The notes under the pieces are model-generated. The model made no database searches and was not told the DNA's origin. It saw nothing but the letters and a program-made list of their open reading frames with translations. Position numbers and translations under genes: made by a program. 64,000 bases of DNA from Candidatus Altarchaeales archaeon. Its GTDB lineage: Archaea > Altiarchaeota > Altiarchaeia > IMC4 > SCGC-AAA252-I15. Numbering within the stretch: the first letter of the stretch is position 1; each line of letters opens with the position of its first letter. This document shows, one piece after another, positions 39,603-47,918 of this stretch. Location of the stretch: the NCBI GenBank assembly GCA_014727915.1, contig WJMO01000009.1, positions 62,001-126,000 on the forward strand, given 5' to 3'.

Positions 39603-40900
39603 GAAGAGCATATCTAACGGTTTTTTTGGTTTTAGTGATGGTGTCAACAGCCTGCGCGCAGGCGAGATTCGACTCAGTCTCAATCGAACCGCCCTACATC
39701 GAGCCGGGCAACGACGTCAACGTATACGTAAAATTCCACGAGGGACTCAACAAAAGGGACATCCTCGTGACCCCCACCAAAGACGATGAGCGCCTTCCAG
39801 TGGGAGACGACACTGCAGTATACTACCTTGCAGTGCTGACTCCCAAGGACGATGCGACATCCGACTACATACTGGTCAAGGACCAGAGGAAGAGTATAGG
39901 CCATATGTACCCCGGCGAGACGTGGACCGCACCCTTTGAGATACACGTGTCGGACAGCGCACCACCCACCACATACACATTGAGCTTCGAGGTGCTTAAG
40001 ACCGACATACAGGGCACGGAAGAGGGGGAGGTCATCCTATCGCGGGAGATAGGCCTGGATGTGAAGGGTGTGCCGTCTTTCACCCTGGCCTCGGACAGCC
40101 AGCTGAGGTCCGGCGAGACCAAGGACTTCCACGTTACAGTATCCAACGTCGGCGGAGGCACCGCCAGGCACGTCCTTGTAAGCTTGAACGCGACGTCCCC
40201 ACTCACCGTTCTTAAGTCTTCAACGCTGTATGCGGGGGACATGTCCGGTGTGGCGGCCAAGAACCTGGTGTACGAGCTTCACGTGGACAGCTCCGCGGAG
40301 CCCCGAGCCTACTCCATACCGGTGGAGATAACCTACACGGACCGGAACGGCTCTGCTCATATGGTCACGAAGTCGATAGGGGTCAAGGTCCAGGGCATGC
40401 CCGTGGTGACGGCCAACCTGGACAGCCAGGATGACGTGATGGAGGCGATGTCCGGGTCCATAACCTTGAGCGTGGTCAACAAGGGCTTCATAGACGCGAA
40501 GTTCCTCTCGCTTGAGCTGGAGGACTCCGACCAGTACACTGTGACCTCCAACCATGAGGTGTACATAGGGAACCTTGCATCCGACGACTTCGAGACAGAG
40601 GATTTCACGGTCAAGGTGGCCGAAGGTGTGACGGGTAAGGTCCCCTTGAAGGTGAAGGTGTCCTACACGGAGGAGAACAACAACGAGATGCACTTGGTGC
40701 AGCCCGAACTGTACCTTAACGTCCTACCCTCCGACGAATACTATGCGTTGCACCCGAAGACGAACGGGTCACAGCAGATCATGGGCGTGGTATTCGCGGT
40801 TCCCGCCTTGATAGTCGGCTACATAGTATTGTGGCTGCTGTTCAAGATAGTGAACGCGATAACGGGCTTCATAGACCGTAAGGTGTTCAGGAAGACCTAG
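39599..40900 (+). CDS. Exported COG1361-like protein of the MacB-type ABC system
   Basis: 433 residues. Signal peptide MRRAYLTVFLVLVMVSTACA, then at least three beta-sandwich repeats of the CARDB/DUF11-like type (FTLASDSQLRSGETKDFHVTVSNVGGGTARHV; VVTANLDSQDDVMEAMSGSITLSVVNKG), and a C-terminal membrane helix near residues 398-422 with a short basic tail. COG1361-type proteins regularly travel with archaeal MacB/LolCDE-like ABC genes. It probably acts as the extracellular partner, as MacA does in bacteria, but no sequence relation to MacA is evident. Overlaps the ATPase gene by 4 bases. Confidence 0.8.
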   Translation: MRRAYLTVFLVLVMVSTACAQARFDSVSIEPPYIEPGNDVNVYVKFHEGLNKRDILVTPTKDDERLPVGDDTAVYYLAVLTPKDDATSDYILVKDQRKSIGHMYPGETWTAPFEIHVSDSAPPTTYTLSFEVLKTDIQGTEEGEVILSREIGLDVKGVPSFTLASDSQLRSGETKDFHVTVSNVGGGTARHVLVSLNATSPLTVLKSSTLYAGDMSGVAAKNLVYELHVDSSAEPRAYSIPVEITYTDRNGSAHMVTKSIGVKVQGMPVVTANLDSQDDVMEAMSGSITLSVVNKGFIDAKFLSLELEDSDQYTVTSNHEVYIGNLASDDFETEDFTVKVAEGVTGKVPLKVKVSYTEENNNEMHLVQPELYLNVLPSDEYYALHPKTNGSQQIMGVVFAVPALIVGYIVLWLLFKIVNAITGFIDRKVFRKT

Positions 40901-40903
40901 ATA

Positions 40904-42133
40904 ATGATAGCGGAGTACGTAGGGTTCGCCCTGCATAGCCTGTCCAGCCGCGGTCTCCGCAGCTGGCTGACCATGCTGGGCATATTCGTCGGCATAGCAG
41001 CCGTTGTAGCCCTCATATCCCTCGGTCAGGGGCTGCAGAACTACATAAACGAGGAGTTCGAGAAAGTGGGGGCTAACCGGATTATCATCACACCCGGGGG
41101 AGGGGGTGGTGGTGTCATCGCAATGGGCTCCTCTGACCTGACCTCTGCGAAGCTACGGGACTCGGACCTGGACACTGTATTGGACGTCCGGGGCGTGGAA
41201 TCCGGCGCCGGCCTCGCCCGCAAGACCCTGGACGTGGTGTTCAAGGACGAGGCGAAGTCGGTGTATGTGTTCGGCGGCGACTACGGCAAGGATTCCCTGG
41301 AGTACCTGAAGACCGTCGACTACATGGTCGTCGAAGAGGGCAGGTACCTCAGCTCGTCGGACAAGTACAAGGCCTTGGTCGGGAAGCCCCTTGCATTGGA
41401 AGGCTTCGAGCATGAGATCAAGCGGGGCGACAAGATAACAATCAAGGACATAGACTTCGAGGTAGTGGGTTTCACCAAGAAGGCTGGAAACCCGCCCCAC
41501 GACAACAAGGTGGTCGTGCCCGTTGACACTCTCCGCGACCTCTACGACATGGAGGACGAGCTGGCGATGATAAGCGTCCGGGTCATGGACGGCTTCAACG
41601 TCTCCGAGGTAGCGGATAACGTGGAACGGAAGCTCCGCAGGAGCCACGGGCTCAAGGAGGGGGACGAGGACTTCACGGTTCAGACGTCACAGCAGCTCCT
41701 AGAGAGCTTCAATGCCATACTCGGGATCGTGCAGGCTTTCCTCGCGGGCATAGCGGCCATCTCATTGGTGGTCGGCGGTTTGGGTATCATGACCACCATG
41801 TATACTAGCGTTTTGGAGCGCACCCGACAGATAGGGATTATGAAGGCGGTCGGGGCCCGTAACACGAACATCCTCATGCTGTTCCTGGTTGAAGCGGGGA
41901 TATTGGGCATGGTCGGCGGGTTGATCGGCGTGGCGCTCGGCCTTACGATAAGCTTCGGCTCATCCTACGTGGCTGAGAACTACTTCAACAACGACCTGCT
42001 GAAGGCTTCGGCGGAGCCGGCCCTCATATTCGGGGCTCTGGCGTTCAGCTTCATAGTCGGATGCCTCTCCGGGCTGCTGCCTTCGATGAAGGCTGCCAGG
42101 ATGAGGCCGGTTGATGCGATAAGGTACAGGTAA
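40904..42133 (+). CDS. MacB/FtsX-type ABC permease 1
   Basis: 409 residues. N-terminal membrane helix with LRSWLTMLGIFVGIAAVVALISLGQGL, a large periplasm-facing MacB_PCD domain (about 45-240), and three further helices with the FtsX domain signature (GIMTTMYTSVLERTRQIGIMKAVGARN; FSFIVGCLSGLLPSMKAARMRPVDAIRYR). It pairs with the ATPase at 38871 and likely with the paralog at 42136 as a heterodimer. A poly-Gly run near residue 66-70 (PGGGGGG) lies in the external domain. Substrate could be a peptide, lipid or lipoprotein. Two DNA segments are identical to the paralog. Confidence 0.9.
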   Translation: MIAEYVGFALHSLSSRGLRSWLTMLGIFVGIAAVVALISLGQGLQNYINEEFEKVGANRIIITPGGGGGGVIAMGSSDLTSAKLRDSDLDTVLDVRGVESGAGLARKTLDVVFKDEAKSVYVFGGDYGKDSLEYLKTVDYMVVEEGRYLSSSDKYKALVGKPLALEGFEHEIKRGDKITIKDIDFEVVGFTKKAGNPPHDNKVVVPVDTLRDLYDMEDELAMISVRVMDGFNVSEVADNVERKLRRSHGLKEGDEDFTVQTSQQLLESFNAILGIVQAFLAGIAAISLVVGGLGIMTTMYTSVLERTRQIGIMKAVGARNTNILMLFLVEAGILGMVGGLIGVALGLTISFGSSYVAENYFNNDLLKASAEPALIFGALAFSFIVGCLSGLLPSMKAARMRPVDAIRYR

Positions 42134-42135
42134 AG

Positions 42136-43344
42136 ATGATATGGGACTATTTCAATCTGGCGGTGAAGAACATCACGAAGAAGGGAGTCCGCAGCTGGCT
42201 GACCATGCTGGGCATATTCGTCGGCATAGCCGCGGTTGTGTCCCTCGTCTCTCTCGGCCAGGGCTTGGAGGACGCTATAATGGACCAGTTCGCCCAGATG
42301 GGCTTTGACGTGGTGATGATAATGCCCGGCTCATCATACGGCCAGAGCTTCGGGTCCACCAAGCTCACCGAACACGACGAGGACCTCGTAATGGGTGTTC
42401 GGGGCATCGATAACATGGCTCCCATGCTCACGAAGATATCCAAGGTGACTTACAGGAAGGAGGTGGAGTACACGTGGGTGTCGGGCATCCCCTACGATGA
42501 CAGGTTCAACGTCTTTGAGACCATGCAGGGCCTTGACCTTATCGAGGGCAGCATACCCAAGGCCAACGAGAAATACAAGGTCCTGATAGGGTACCTCCTC
42601 GCCGAAGGAGACTACTTCAACGATAACCCGCTGAAGGTGGGAGACAAGATAGTGGTCGAAGGGCGTGAGTTCAAGGTCGCGGGGGTGATGGGGGAGATAG
42701 GCAACGAGCAGGACGACAGCCAGTTGCTCATACCCGAGGAGACAGCCAAGGAAATATTCAACGAAGAGGGCTATGACGTCTTCATGGCGAAGGTCAAGCC
42801 CGGCTTCGACCCCGCGGAGGTCGCGGAGGACATCGAGGAGAGGATGCGCCGGGACAGGAACCAGGACGAGGGCGAGGAGGACTTCCAGGTCCAGACGTCC
42901 GAGCAGCTGATGGAGAGCGTCGGGGGCATACTAGGCGCGGTACAGGCAGTACTGGTAGGAATAGCCTTGATTTCCCTGATGGTCGGCGGCATAGGCATCA
43001 TGAACACCATGTATACCAGCGTTTTGGAGCGCACCCAGGAGATAGGTGTCATGAAGGCCATCGGCGCGAGGAACCGTGACATAATGCTAATGTTCCTGGT
43101 GGAGTCCGGCATGCTCGGCGTGGTTGGGGGTCTGGTAGGTGTTGCCATAGGGCTTGGGATGAGCAAGTCAGTCGAATACTACGCCGAGGTCGCTTTGAAC
43201 ACCCCCTTACTCAAGGCGAGCACGTCACCCGAGATAATATTCGGGGCTCTGGCGTTCAGCTTCATAGTCGGCTGCCTGTCGGGCGTCCTGCCTGCCATGC
43301 AGGCCAGCAAGATGAGGCCGGTGGAAGCCCTAAGATACGAGTAG
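42136..43344 (+). CDS. MacB/FtsX-type ABC permease 2
   Basis: 402 residues and closely related to the preceding permease: same N-terminal helix (VRSWLTMLGIFVGIAAVVSLVSLGQGL), an external MacB_PCD domain of similar size but more divergent sequence, and the FtsX end (TMYTSVLERTQEIGVMKAIGARN; GCLSGVLPAMQASKMRPVEALRYE). It starts 2 bases after its paralog's stop. Stretches of 43 and 35 bases identical to the paralog mark the two membrane ends. Together they should form the two halves of one transporter. Confidence 0.9.
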   Translation: MIWDYFNLAVKNITKKGVRSWLTMLGIFVGIAAVVSLVSLGQGLEDAIMDQFAQMGFDVVMIMPGSSYGQSFGSTKLTEHDEDLVMGVRGIDNMAPMLTKISKVTYRKEVEYTWVSGIPYDDRFNVFETMQGLDLIEGSIPKANEKYKVLIGYLLAEGDYFNDNPLKVGDKIVVEGREFKVAGVMGEIGNEQDDSQLLIPEETAKEIFNEEGYDVFMAKVKPGFDPAEVAEDIEERMRRDRNQDEGEEDFQVQTSEQLMESVGGILGAVQAVLVGIALISLMVGGIGIMNTMYTSVLERTQEIGVMKAIGARNRDIMLMFLVESGMLGVVGGLVGVAIGLGMSKSVEYYAEVALNTPLLKASTSPEIIFGALAFSFIVGCLSGVLPAMQASKMRPVEALRYE

Positions 43345-43376
43345 TTTTTATCCTCTGTTCTGAAATATCATATGGG

Positions 43377-44423
43377 ATGAAACGTTATGTCCTATGGCTC
43401 GCGTTGGGCCTGCTGTCAATGTACCTAGTATACCTCATGATAATACCGTTCATTGACGTTCTCGTATACAGCGTTTTCGTCTACTACATTGGCCGGCCCG
43501 TCTACAGGCGGCTTGTGAAGCGCATAAGGTCGCATGCGGTAAGCGCTTTCGTAACGCTTTTCATACTCCTGCTGCCGGTGACGTTCGTGGTAGTCTACGG
43601 CTTCGGCGTGGCAGCGGTGGAGCTTCTGAACTTCATGGACGCGGCAGGGATACCCTATGCCACGACCATCAACAGCGTCCTTGCCGAGTCCTCCTCGGTC
43701 TTGGCTGAGCTGCGACCCCAGGATATTGTTATGATGGTGGAGGAGGACCCCAACTTCCACGACCTCTGGGGCCTCTCAACCTCCCTGTTCCTCTCTGCGA
43801 TGGGTGTCATTTTCAGGGTGATGCTGATGTTCACCATCGCATTGTACCTCCTCATGGACGGCCAACACCTGAGGGACTGGGCTGTCACGGTATTCTCACC
43901 CCCTAAGAAGGACCTGACCGAGAAGTTCTTCAAGGAGGTCGACCGCGACCTCCATGGCGTGTTCTTCGGCAGCATCATGACCGCGATGCTAATCGCCATA
44001 CTCGGATCCATGCTCTTCTTCACACTCAACCAGTTCGCGCCAGCCACCCTGAGGATTCCCTACTCTGTATTGTTGGGGATGGTCTGCGGGGTTACCTCCC
44101 TCGTCCCGGCGGTTGGCGTGGCCCTCTTCTGGGTGCCGGCGTCCATTGTGATGGTAGCATACGCTTACATGAACGGCGTGCTATGGACTGAAGGATGGTT
44201 CATAATAGCATTCGCAGCCTTGACGGCAGTGTTCGTCGACTGGGGGCCGAACATCCTCTTCAAACCCCAGATAACCGGGAAGCGCATACACCCTGGTCTG
44301 ATGATGATGGCCTACCTGCTCGGTCCCATAGCATTCGGCCTAGCAGGCCTCTTCATAGGCCCCATAGTATTGGTTGTCTCATTGAACTTCGCTAAAGTAG
44401 TTTTGCCCGAGATACGGCACTAG
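43377..44423 (+). CDS. AI-2E family transporter (PerM-like)
   Basis: 348 residues. N-terminal pair of helices, a polar segment, then five to six helices in the typical AI-2E_transport arrangement: FIDVLVYSVFVYYIGRPVYRRLVKRI near the start and WGPNILFKPQITGKRIHPGLMMMAYLLGPIAFGLAGLFIGPIVLVV at the end, the family's best-conserved part. Bacterial relatives export autoinducer-2 or act as Na+/H+ antiporters; the archaeal substrate is not known. It begins 32 bases after the permease gene and may continue that operon. Confidence 0.85.
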   Translation: MKRYVLWLALGLLSMYLVYLMIIPFIDVLVYSVFVYYIGRPVYRRLVKRIRSHAVSAFVTLFILLLPVTFVVVYGFGVAAVELLNFMDAAGIPYATTINSVLAESSSVLAELRPQDIVMMVEEDPNFHDLWGLSTSLFLSAMGVIFRVMLMFTIALYLLMDGQHLRDWAVTVFSPPKKDLTEKFFKEVDRDLHGVFFGSIMTAMLIAILGSMLFFTLNQFAPATLRIPYSVLLGMVCGVTSLVPAVGVALFWVPASIVMVAYAYMNGVLWTEGWFIIAFAALTAVFVDWGPNILFKPQITGKRIHPGLMMMAYLLGPIAFGLAGLFIGPIVLVVSLNFAKVVLPEIRH

Positions 44424-44456
44424 CTTTTTTACCGAGTTCTTTCCTAATATTCAAGG

Positions 44457-45842
44457 ATGGAAGAGGATTTCGGCGAATGGTACCGGCGCATGCTCTCCGA
44501 GAACATGCTTGTCGACGACCGCTATGACGTCAAGGGAATGCTAGTGTACCGCGGGGCTGGGATGCGCATTATCAAGCAGATGAGCCGATACCTCGAGGAC
44601 CTGCTGGAAGAGGACGGCCACGAGCCCACCCTGTTCCCACTTCTCATACCCGAGACGTTGTTGGACATGGAGAAGGAGCACATCGCAGGCTTCGAGGACG
44701 AGGTGTACTGGGTGACCCACGCGGGAGGCAACCCTGTTGAAAGGCGTCTCGCCCTCCGCCCCACGAGCGAGACCTGCATGTATCCGATGTTCGCGCTGTG
44801 GACTCGCACATTCGCAGACCTGCCCATCAAAGTCCATCAGACCACTACTGTCTACAGGAATGATACGAAGCAGACCAGGCCGCTGATAAGGACGAGGGAG
44901 ATACTCTGGAACGAGGGCCACACCGCCTTCGCCACCCGCGAAGAAGCGTTGCAGAACATCGAGACCATAACCAGGATCTACACTGAACTCATCACCGGCC
45001 TCTGTTGTGTTCCCGTGCAGGTGAACAGGCGCCCCGACTGGGACAAGTTCCCCGGCGCAGAGTACACAATCGCATTCGACGCCATTATGCCGGATGGGAA
45101 GACCCTTCAGGTGGCGACCATACACAACCTGGGCCAGCACTTCAGCAATGTCTTCAAAATACAATTCGACGACGAAGGCGGGAACAAGAAACTTGCCTGG
45201 CAGACATCATATGGCCCCGGCTTCGGCAGGTTATTGGCGTCGGTGGTTTCCGTCCACGGCGACGGCAAAGGCATGGTATTGCCTCCAAGACTCGCATCAG
45301 TACAGGCGGTGATAATCCCTATCGTGTTCAAGGACGCGGACAAAGGGAAGGTCACCGACTACGTACAAAAGGTTGTGGAAAAGCTGAAATCCTCTGGCAT
45401 ATCCTATAAGGTCGACGACGGCGACGACCGCCCTGGCGCCAAATATTATAAGTGGGAGTTGCGGGGCGTGCCAGTCCGCTTGGAGGTGGGTCCGAGGGAC
45501 GTCGAGAAGGACGCGGTGATGGTGGTCCGCAGGGACACTGGAGAAAAGCAGAGCGTGAAGCTAAAAGACCTGGACCTGCAGAAGACGTTCAAGGGCATGG
45601 AGGAGAACATCCGGTCTAAGGCAAGGGAGAACTTCGACTCCCGCATATTCACAGCCGACACCCTAGCCGACCTTGAAGAGAATCTGGGCGAGGGCATCGT
45701 AACCGTAAGCTGGTGCGAGAAGAACGAGTGCGCGAAACCCCTCGAAGAAAAAGGCACCATACTCTCGATTCTCGACGACGAGGGCGAATGCATCGTCTGC
45801 GGCAAGAAGGGCAAACAGGTACGGATGGCAAAAACCTACTGA
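44457..45842 (+). CDS. proS: Prolyl-tRNA synthetase, archaeal type
   Basis: 461 residues. Class II catalytic core: motif 2-like LALRPTSETCMYPMF (RPTSE), VYRNDTKQTRPLIRTREILWNEGHTAF, and motif 3 TSYGPGFGRLLASVVSVHGD. The anticodon-binding domain follows (VQAVIIPIVFKDADKG; PGAKYYKWELRGVPVRLEVGPRD), then the archaeal/eukaryal zinc-type C-terminal domain ending in KTY. No bacterial-type editing insert. A CTTTTTTACC element about 25-34 bases before the ATG suggests a leaderless message. Housekeeping gene independent of its neighbours. Confidence 0.95.
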   Translation: MEEDFGEWYRRMLSENMLVDDRYDVKGMLVYRGAGMRIIKQMSRYLEDLLEEDGHEPTLFPLLIPETLLDMEKEHIAGFEDEVYWVTHAGGNPVERRLALRPTSETCMYPMFALWTRTFADLPIKVHQTTTVYRNDTKQTRPLIRTREILWNEGHTAFATREEALQNIETITRIYTELITGLCCVPVQVNRRPDWDKFPGAEYTIAFDAIMPDGKTLQVATIHNLGQHFSNVFKIQFDDEGGNKKLAWQTSYGPGFGRLLASVVSVHGDGKGMVLPPRLASVQAVIIPIVFKDADKGKVTDYVQKVVEKLKSSGISYKVDDGDDRPGAKYYKWELRGVPVRLEVGPRDVEKDAVMVVRRDTGEKQSVKLKDLDLQKTFKGMEENIRSKARENFDSRIFTADTLADLEENLGEGIVTVSWCEKNECAKPLEEKGTILSILDDEGECIVCGKKGKQVRMAKTY

Positions 45843-46030
45843 ATATCTATAAAAAATCCGTTTTTTTCCCACAATAGTTTTGAAAGCTCCTTGATGCCAA
45901 CCTAAAACGCTCCTCCACACTCACAAAAAAACCCATAAACAGGAAGTTCACAAACCATCTAAAAAAACTCCGCCATAGAGCGCCCGAAAACTAAAAAACG
46001 ATCAAAAAGACCGCAAAACCCTTGTTAATT
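45843..46030. other. AT-rich intergenic stretch after proS
   Basis: The bases following proS are A-rich with several T tracts (TTTTTTT near 45862) that may end the proS transcript. I see no open frame, tRNA or repeat here up to the inverted repeat at 46031. Confidence 0.5.
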
Positions 46031-46686
46031 GGAAGTTGAAAAAGTGCGCCTATGGGATATTTTATATAGGTAATAACATCTTAAGAAAATATGGAAATGG
46101 GAAAAAGGCTATATGTGACTAATAGAAAACAATGGCGTTCATGGCTCGCTAAAAACCATAACAAAGAAAAAGAAATCTGGCTCGTTTATTATAGAAAATC
46201 GTCTGGCCAAAAAAGGATTCCTTACAATGATGCCGTTGAAGAGGCGCTTTGTTATGGTTGGATAGACAGCACTTTGAAACGTATGGATGAAAATAGTTTT
46301 GCTCAAAGATTTACTCCCAGAAGACCAAATAGTGTGCTCTCCCAAACCAACAAAGAACGTATCCACAGACTTATTGAAGAAAAGAAAATGACCGTTAAAG
46401 GTCTCAATGCTGTTAGGCATGCGTTTGATGAATCATCAAAAAATCCAAAATGCATAATCAAAGGTGATATTCTCAGATCATTAAAGGAAGATAAAACAAC
46501 CTGGGAGAACTTCCGGAAATTCCCCGAGTCATACAAGCGTATCCGTATAGGGTGGATAGAAGGGGCCAGAACTCGCCCTGAAATCTTTAAGAAGAGGCTA
46601 GAATATTTTCTTAAGATGACTGCAAAGAATAAAAGATATGGTATGGTGCAGTAATAGCTTAATGACGGCGCACTTTTCCAACTTCC
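46031..46686 (+). mobile_element. Putative 656-bp cassette bounded by a 20-bp inverted repeat
   Basis: Bases 46031-46050 and 46667-46686 are inverted repeats with 19 of 20 positions matching. They enclose one gene only, the AT-rich YdeI/OmdA-like frame, together with its own promoter-like ATTTTATATAGG. There is no transposase and no obvious target duplication directly outside the repeats, so a non-autonomous element or gene cassette moved in trans is possible. A chance terminator-like hairpin is unlikely because the arms are over 600 bases apart. Confidence 0.5.
46091..46654 (+). CDS. YdeI/OmpD-associated (OmdA) family protein
   Basis: 187 residues. WRSWLAKNHNKEKEIWLVYYRK, NDAVEEALCYGWIDS and QRFTPRRPNSVLSQTNKERIHRLIEEKKMT are the conserved blocks of the OmdA/YdeI family (Pfam OmdA and bacteriocin-protection-like proteins). 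Members are widespread in bacteria and linked to resistance to cationic antimicrobial peptides in some species; biochemical function is unclear. It is far more AT-rich than its neighbours and uses A-ending codons heavily, so it was probably acquired from elsewhere. It is bounded by the 20-bp inverted repeats. TATA-like element ATTTTATATAGG about 25-35 bases upstream. Confidence 0.85.
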   Translation: MEMGKRLYVTNRKQWRSWLAKNHNKEKEIWLVYYRKSSGQKRIPYNDAVEEALCYGWIDSTLKRMDENSFAQRFTPRRPNSVLSQTNKERIHRLIEEKKMTVKGLNAVRHAFDESSKNPKCIIKGDILRSLKEDKTTWENFRKFPESYKRIRIGWIEGARTRPEIFKKRLEYFLKMTAKNKRYGMVQ

Positions 46687-46929
46687 TCGGCTTACGCCTC
46701 GAACTCTAGCGAGGAAACTATCAGCACCTAACCGGCAATTCCTAACGTAATTGTCCGAATCGCCTCCTTCCAGTCGGCGACTCCGTTTACCCGCACTTGT
46801 TATCTGGCATGCCGGCGGTATTTCTTATTGGTATATGCGTGATCTCAAAGACCGTTTCCAGCATGCTTGCTGAAGAAGTGAAGTGATGCTTGTTAGGGGC
46901 TTCGAGCGGCTGTTTGCCCCCGTTCGTTT
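46655..46929. other. Structured non-coding region after the OmdA cassette
   Basis: This stretch has no convincing open frame but shows several stem-forming repeats: TTCCTCG (46683-46689) with CGAGGAA (46710-46716), and GAATCGCC (46757-46764) with GGCGACTC (46776-46783, one mismatch), plus GGCATGCC near 46810. It is GC-richer than the adjoining gene. It could be a folded recombination site, an RNA gene or a terminator region. No match to a tRNA. Confidence 0.4.
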
Positions 46930-47352
46930 TCAGATGCCTTTGGGGTATTTTCCGTCTGATTGCATCAGGAGGAAGAGTTTCATCTCGAGGTTCCTCTCTC
47001 CTTCCCCTGGTAATCTTTCGTTGGGGACTATGTTGATCTTGTTGCGGGGGTTGCCTTTCTCGTTGTTGCCCTGGTTGGTGAAGAACCCTTCTATCTCGTC
47101 CCTTTTTACTCTGTTTAGATTGGTTACTATTGTGTAGGTGTTCGTACCGGTTTCAGAATCGCTGCTCTTCCCTACTACTACCATGGAATTAAGCACTTCA
47201 CTGGGTATGCCCAGTTTCCCCCCCCTTTCAGCTATGTCTTTTTCGTAAGAGAATAAGCCCATCTGCTCCGGCTTTCCGGTTTCGACGATCCTCCTGGCCA
47301 TGCCCTGTACTTCCGGCGGGTTGTCTTCCATCCTCCGTTTGAAAACATCCAT
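46930..47352 (-). CDS. Hypothetical protein, 140 aa
   Basis: Unrecognised soluble protein, charged and with no signal peptide. It has a likely helical N-terminus (FKRRMEDNPPEVQGMARRIVE) and a beta-rich middle (SMVVVGKSSDSETGTNTYTIVTNLNRVKRDEIEGFF). The codon composition is like the surrounding GC-rich genome. It is divergent from the receiver-domain gene with 88 bases between. Function cannot be suggested. Confidence 0.55.
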   Translation of the reverse strand: MDVFKRRMEDNPPEVQGMARRIVETGKPEQMGLFSYEKDIAERGGKLGIPSEVLNSMVVVGKSSDSETGTNTYTIVTNLNRVKRDEIEGFFTNQGNNEKGNPRNKINIVPNERLPGEGERNLEMKLFLLMQSDGKYPKGI

Positions 47353-47440
47353 TTATTTCACCTGATTAACATTGGAACCCTGAGGGTATAAATGAGATTG
47401 GCCTTCGGGATTAATAGGCTTGGTTTCCTGATATAATATC

Positions 47441-47914
47441 ATGGCTCTGGCTCAGAGAGGACATTCCGGCCCTAACGTTAAGTTGATGCCTGACTTGGAT
47501 GTCTCTTCAGGCGGGGGCAAACCCAAGGTACTTCTCGTGGAGGACAACGACAAGATCCGGAAACTATGGGGTGAGAGCCTGGAACACTACGGGTTCACTC
47601 CCATATTGGCCTCGGATGGGGCTGAAGGCCTGGAGAGGTTCAGGGGCGAACCCGGCGTTCAAGCCGTGATAACCGACTATCAGACACCCCGGATGAACGG
47701 TTTGCAGTTGGCGGAGGCGATAAAGCAGTCCAGCCCCGATGTGGGGGTGATATTGGCTTCAGGGTCTTCCGAGCTGATCTCTAGGTTCGAGGCTGTCGAG
47801 CATGACCCGAAGAGGCTTGACCCCCACATCGACCACTTCTTCAGCAAACCCGTGGACTTTGACAACGAAATCATACCCTTACTGGGGGAGATGACAAAGA
47901 ATACTAGCATTTGA
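47441..47914 (+). CDS. Stand-alone response-regulator receiver protein
   Basis: 157 residues: a 25-residue disordered leader, then a CheY-like receiver domain. VLLVEDNDKIR contains the acidic pocket, D79 in AVITDYQTPRMNGLQLAEAIK is the phosphoacceptor, ASGSS supplies the Ser/Thr and K136 in FFSKPVDF the conserved lysine. No output domain. It should be phosphorylated by a histidine kinase that is not in the window; archaeal single-domain receivers act by protein contact. It runs convergently into the lipoprotein gene at 47919. Confidence 0.9.
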   Translation: MALAQRGHSGPNVKLMPDLDVSSGGGKPKVLLVEDNDKIRKLWGESLEHYGFTPILASDGAEGLERFRGEPGVQAVITDYQTPRMNGLQLAEAIKQSSPDVGVILASGSSELISRFEAVEHDPKRLDPHIDHFFSKPVDFDNEIIPLLGEMTKNTSI

Positions 47915-47918
47915 TCTT

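Noticed and set aside
46656..46812. Integron attC site after the OmdA gene
   Set aside because: The left end resembles RYYYAAY, but the right end GTTATCT does not fit GTTRRRY and the two halves do not form the usual long imperfect palindrome. Kept only as a speculative alternative.
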